Shown in pieces: positions 5,269-7,294 of a DNA stretch of 7,294 bases. The stretch covers positions 1 through 7,294 of the forward strand of contig JACDBJ010000463.1 in assembly GCA_013695005.1 (NCBI GenBank), written 5' to 3'. Numbering within the stretch: the first letter of the stretch is position 1; each line of letters opens with the position of its first letter. The stretch comes from Pseudonocardiales bacterium. GTDB taxonomy: Bacteria; Actinomycetota; Actinomycetes; Mycobacteriales; Pseudonocardiaceae. Both the position numbers and the translations under genes were made by a program. The notes under the pieces were generated by a model, which was given only the letters and a program-made list of their open reading frames with translations, was not told where the DNA came from and searched no databases.

Positions 5269-5774
5269 CGAGCCACCAGCGCGTCGAGCACCGCGTCGGC
5301 CACCTGGTCGGCGGACCGGCCGGCCGTGGAGACCGTCGCGTCGGCGATGGCCTCGTACACCGGGCGTCGCTCGTCGAGCAGCTTGCGCAGGTGGGCCCGC
5401 GGGTTGGGCAGCAGCCACGGGTGCAGCGGCAGCAGACCTTCGCGCTTGAGCAGGTCGTCGAGCACGACGTCGAGGAACACCACGGGGAACGGGGCCAGCA
5501 GCTTGGCCGCACCGGGAGCCGTCGGGGTGCCGCCACCGAGCGCGAGGACACCATCGTGCGCGGCCAGCACCGACCCGAGCAGCTGGACCTCCAGCTCCTG
5601 GAACCGATCCCGACCGAGCTCAACCACCAGCTCGCCAGCCAGCACGCCGTGCTCGCGTTCGACGTCGGCGTCGAGGTCGCGGAACTCGACACCCAGCCGC
5701 GTGGCCAGCAGCCGGCCGACCGTGCTCTTGCCGGAGCCGGGCGGGCCGATCAGGATGATCTTCGGTCCGGTCAT
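5265..5774 (-). CDS. aroK: Shikimate kinase, with atypical substrate-binding residues
   Basis: P-loop kinase that phosphorylates shikimate at the 3-hydroxyl, step 5 of the pathway. The 169 residues match family length. The Walker A GPPGSGKST (10-18), the D33-L-D35 shikimate/Mg motif, GGGT (80-83) and ERRPVY containing R137 are present. Aligned by eye to recalled M. tuberculosis AroK, without a gap in that stretch, the shikimate-binding R58 falls on Q59 (RFQELE for EFRRIE). The lid arginine R117 (VRPLL) falls on H118 (LHPWL). Each change is one G-to-A step in an arginine codon (CGG to CAG, CGC to CAC). The rest looks intact, with no frameshift. The gene starts 2 bases after aroC stops and overlaps aroB by 4. 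Operon position argues for shikimate kinase; the substitutions leave activity, or exact substrate, open. Confidence 0.88.
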   Translation of the reverse strand: MTGPKIILIGPPGSGKSTVGRLLATRLGVEFRDLDADVEREHGVLAGELVVELGRDRFQELEVQLLGSVLAAHDGVLALGGGTPTAPGAAKLLAPFPVVFLDVVLDDLLKREGLLPLHPWLLPNPRAHLRKLLDERRPVYEAIADATVSTAGRSADQVADAVLDALVAR

Positions 5775-5776
5775 GC

Positions 5777-6982
5777 TCAGCCCTGCCCCGGGGCGGGCCG
5801 CTGAGTGTGCCGCCGGGCGGCGTCGAGATAGGACTGCACGTTGCGGCTGGTCTCGGCCAGCGAGTCGCCGCCGAACTTCTCCAGCGCCGTGTCGGCCAGC
5901 ACCAGCGCGACCATCGCCTCGGCGACCACGCCAGCAGCCGGCACCGCGCAGACGTCCGACCGCTGGTTGATCGCCACGGCGGCCTCACCGGTCGCGACGT
6001 CGACGGTGCCCAACGCCCGCGGGACTGTCGAGATCGGCTTCATGGCGACCCGCACCCGCACCGGCTCGCCGTTGGTCATGCCGCCCTCCAGCCCGCCGGC
6101 GCGGTTGGTGGAGCGGACGACACCGTCGGGGCCGGGGGCCATCTCGTCGTGCGCGGCGCTGCCCCGGCGGCGGGCGGTGGCAAAGCCGTCGCCGACCTCC
6201 ACGCCCTTCATCGCCTGGATGCCCATCAGCGCGCCGGCCAGGCGGGCGTCGAGCCTGCGGTCGGAGTGCACGTAGGAACCGAGCCCGACGGGCAGCCCGT
6301 AGGCGATCACCTCGACCACCCCGCCGAGGGTGTCGCCGTCGGTCTTGGCGGTGTCCACCTCGGCGATCATCGCCTCCGACGCCCGCTCGGCGAACGCCCG
6401 CACCGGGCTGGCGTCCACCCTCTCGAGGTCGCCGGGCCCTGGCAGCACGCCCGCCGGCGCCTCGACGGACCCCAGCGACACGACGTGCGACACGATCTCC
6501 ACGCCCAGCGCCTGGCGCAAGAACGCCTTGGCCACCGTGCCGAGCGCCACCCGCGACGCCGTCTCGCGCGCGCTGGCCCGCTCGAGCACCGGGCGGGCGT
6601 CGTCGAACCCGAACTTGGTCATCCCGGCCATGTCCGCGTGCCCGGGCCGGGGCCTGGTCAGCGGGGCGTTGCGGGCCTGCTCGGCGAGCACATCGGCGTC
6701 CACCGGGTCGGCGGCCATGACCGTCTCCCACTTGGGCCACTCGGTGTTGCCGATCCGGATCGCGACCGGTGCGCCCAACGTCCGACCGTGCCGAACCCCA
6801 CCGAGCACCTCGACGTCGTCGGCCTCGAACTTCATCCGAGCGCCACGCCCGTAGCCCAACCGTCGACGCGCCAGCTCGGCGGCCAACTCCTTGGTCGTGA
6901 TCTCGACGCCGGCCACCATGCCCTCCAGCACGGCGACCAGCGCAGGACCGTGAGACTCCCCGGCGGTGATCCAACGCAGCAC
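5777..6982 (-). CDS. aroC: Chorismate synthase
   Basis: FMN-dependent enzyme that converts 5-enolpyruvylshikimate-3-phosphate to chorismate, the last step of the shikimate pathway. It has 401 residues, the usual length for actinobacteria. The three family signatures are present: GESHGPALVAVLEGMVAG (8-25), RRLGYGRGARM (40-50) and AGGLEGGMTNGEPVRVRVAM (295-314). The catalytic histidines H11 and H115 (RPRPGHADMAG) are conserved, and the late RSDVCAVPAAGVVAEAMVAL (341-360) is intact. The GTG at 6982 gives the canonical LRWITAGESHG start and has AGGA (6994-6991) 8 bases upstream. It is the first aro gene of the cluster, 48 bp after the prepilin peptidase gene, and is probably cotranscribed with aroK, aroB and aroQ. 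Confidence 0.98.
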   Translation of the reverse strand: MLRWITAGESHGPALVAVLEGMVAGVEITTKELAAELARRRLGYGRGARMKFEADDVEVLGGVRHGRTLGAPVAIRIGNTEWPKWETVMAADPVDADVLAEQARNAPLTRPRPGHADMAGMTKFGFDDARPVLERASARETASRVALGTVAKAFLRQALGVEIVSHVVSLGSVEAPAGVLPGPGDLERVDASPVRAFAERASEAMIAEVDTAKTDGDTLGGVVEVIAYGLPVGLGSYVHSDRRLDARLAGALMGIQAMKGVEVGDGFATARRRGSAAHDEMAPGPDGVVRSTNRAGGLEGGMTNGEPVRVRVAMKPISTVPRALGTVDVATGEAAVAINQRSDVCAVPAAGVVAEAMVALVLADTALEKFGGDSLAETSRNVQSYLDAARRHTQRPAPGQG

Positions 6983-7001
6983 GGTTGTGATCCTGCCACG
7001 C

Positions 7002-7029
7002 GTCGGCGCCCGACCCGGTGAGCACGGGT
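7002..7029 (-). other. Two short inverted repeats between the prepilin peptidase gene and aroC
   Basis: The 48-bp gap holds GTCGG-CGC-CCGAC (7002-7014) and ACCCG (7013-7017) with CGGGT (7025-7029). The two overlap, so they could fold only as alternatives. Stems are 5 bp with no T tract. They may weakly attenuate transcription into aroC or mean nothing in DNA this GC-rich. I see no clear promoter here. Confidence 0.2.
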
Positions 7030-7030
7030 G

Positions 7031-7294
7031 TCACCCGGCCGCGGCGCCGGCCACGACAAGCCACCCCGCGGCGAGCATCGACGGCCCATGCGGCAGCGCG
7101 TCACCGCGGGCGAGCAGCCCGACCGTGACGCCCAACGTCGCCACCAAGGCCGTGAGCAAGGCGGCAACGACTGCCCCCAGCGGCACGGCGGGCCACGAGG
7201 ACGCGGCGAGCACCGCGCCGAGCGGGCCGGCCAGCTTCACATCGCCCGCACCCATCGCCCGCGGCGCAGCGAAGTGGATCGCCGCGTGCACGCC
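7031..7294 (-). CDS. A24-family prepilin peptidase (C-terminal part, runs off the right edge)
   Basis: Integral membrane aspartic protease that cleaves the leader of type IV prepilin-like proteins. Only the last 87 residues are in the window, and the reading frame is open at the right edge. The catalytic GxGD motif is seen as MGAGDVKLAGPLGA, with the Asp about 18 residues from the visible start. Hydrophobic segments follow, including VPLGAVVAALLTALVATLGVTVGLLA and a last one after PHGPSMLAAGWLVVAG. The GPSMLAAG part matches the conserved C-terminal GPF-like motif. The first catalytic Asp would lie upstream, outside the window. A methyltransferase domain cannot be assessed. Location next to aroC recurs in Pseudonocardiales and relatives, as I recall. 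Which pilin or pseudopilin it processes is unknown. Confidence 0.85.
   Translation of the reverse strand, partial: GVHAAIHFAAPRAMGAGDVKLAGPLGAVLAASSWPAVPLGAVVAALLTALVATLGVTVGLLARGDALPHGPSMLAAGWLVVAGAAAG

Noticed and set aside
5269..5418. Longer aroB start giving 415 residues
   Set aside because: The extra 50 residues are Arg/Pro/Gly-rich shadow sequence of aroK. The ATGA overlap at 5268-5265 is the natural start.
4381..5970. Plus-strand open frame of 529 codons spanning aroB, aroK and part of aroC
   Set aside because: It crosses three well-supported minus-strand genes, and its Ser/Arg/Pro-rich composition is typical of a high-GC shadow frame.
5807..7021. Long plus-strand open frame (404 codons) opposite aroC
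   Set aside because: It is the antisense shadow of a clear chorismate synthase, rich in His/Arg/Gly/Pro and without motifs.

Overview
This is a high-GC stretch of actinobacterial core chromosome. Three things point to the actinomycetes, probably order Pseudonocardiales or a close relative: a bldD developmental regulator with an intact c-di-GMP signature, the neighbourhood pyrR / bldD / nusB / efp / pepQ / aroQ-aroB-aroK-aroC, and the frequent GTG starts. The order-level placement is inferred from protein resemblance and was not computed. I see no insertion sequence, prophage, CRISPR array, tRNA or rRNA. No in-frame TTA leucine codon was found in any gene, so none looks bldA-dependent.

Layout. 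Bases 1-444 (minus) hold the 5' part of pyrR, cut by the left edge. Bases 445-718 are a divergent regulatory region. On the pyrR side it carries an almost textbook PyrR-binding RNA hairpin whose lower stem pairs with the Shine-Dalgarno. On the bldD side it carries candidate promoters and a perfect 8-bp inverted repeat just before the start codon. bldD (719-1207, plus) is the only plus-strand gene and converges on nusB with a 10-bp gap.

All other genes lie on the minus strand, so transcription runs from right to left: a partial prepilin peptidase (7031-7294), aroC, aroK, aroB, aroQ, pepQ, a small zinc-ribbon protein, efp and nusB. aroC/aroK are 2 bp apart, and aroK/aroB and aroB/aroQ overlap by 4 bp (ATGA), which suggests a translationally coupled operon.

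Function. The four aro genes cover 3-dehydroquinate synthase, type II 3-dehydroquinate dehydratase, shikimate kinase and chorismate synthase. aroE and aroA are not in the window. pepQ, efp and nusB are housekeeping genes for peptide turnover, polyproline translation and rRNA antitermination. pyrR starts a pyrimidine operon running off the left edge. bldD is a global developmental repressor.

No new multi-gene system is visible. The points most worth checking are the pyrR leader RNA, the palindrome before bldD, a shikimate kinase in which two substrate-binding arginines appear replaced (R to Q and R to H), and an EF-P whose loop tip reads PGKGG instead of the actinobacterial PGKGP.
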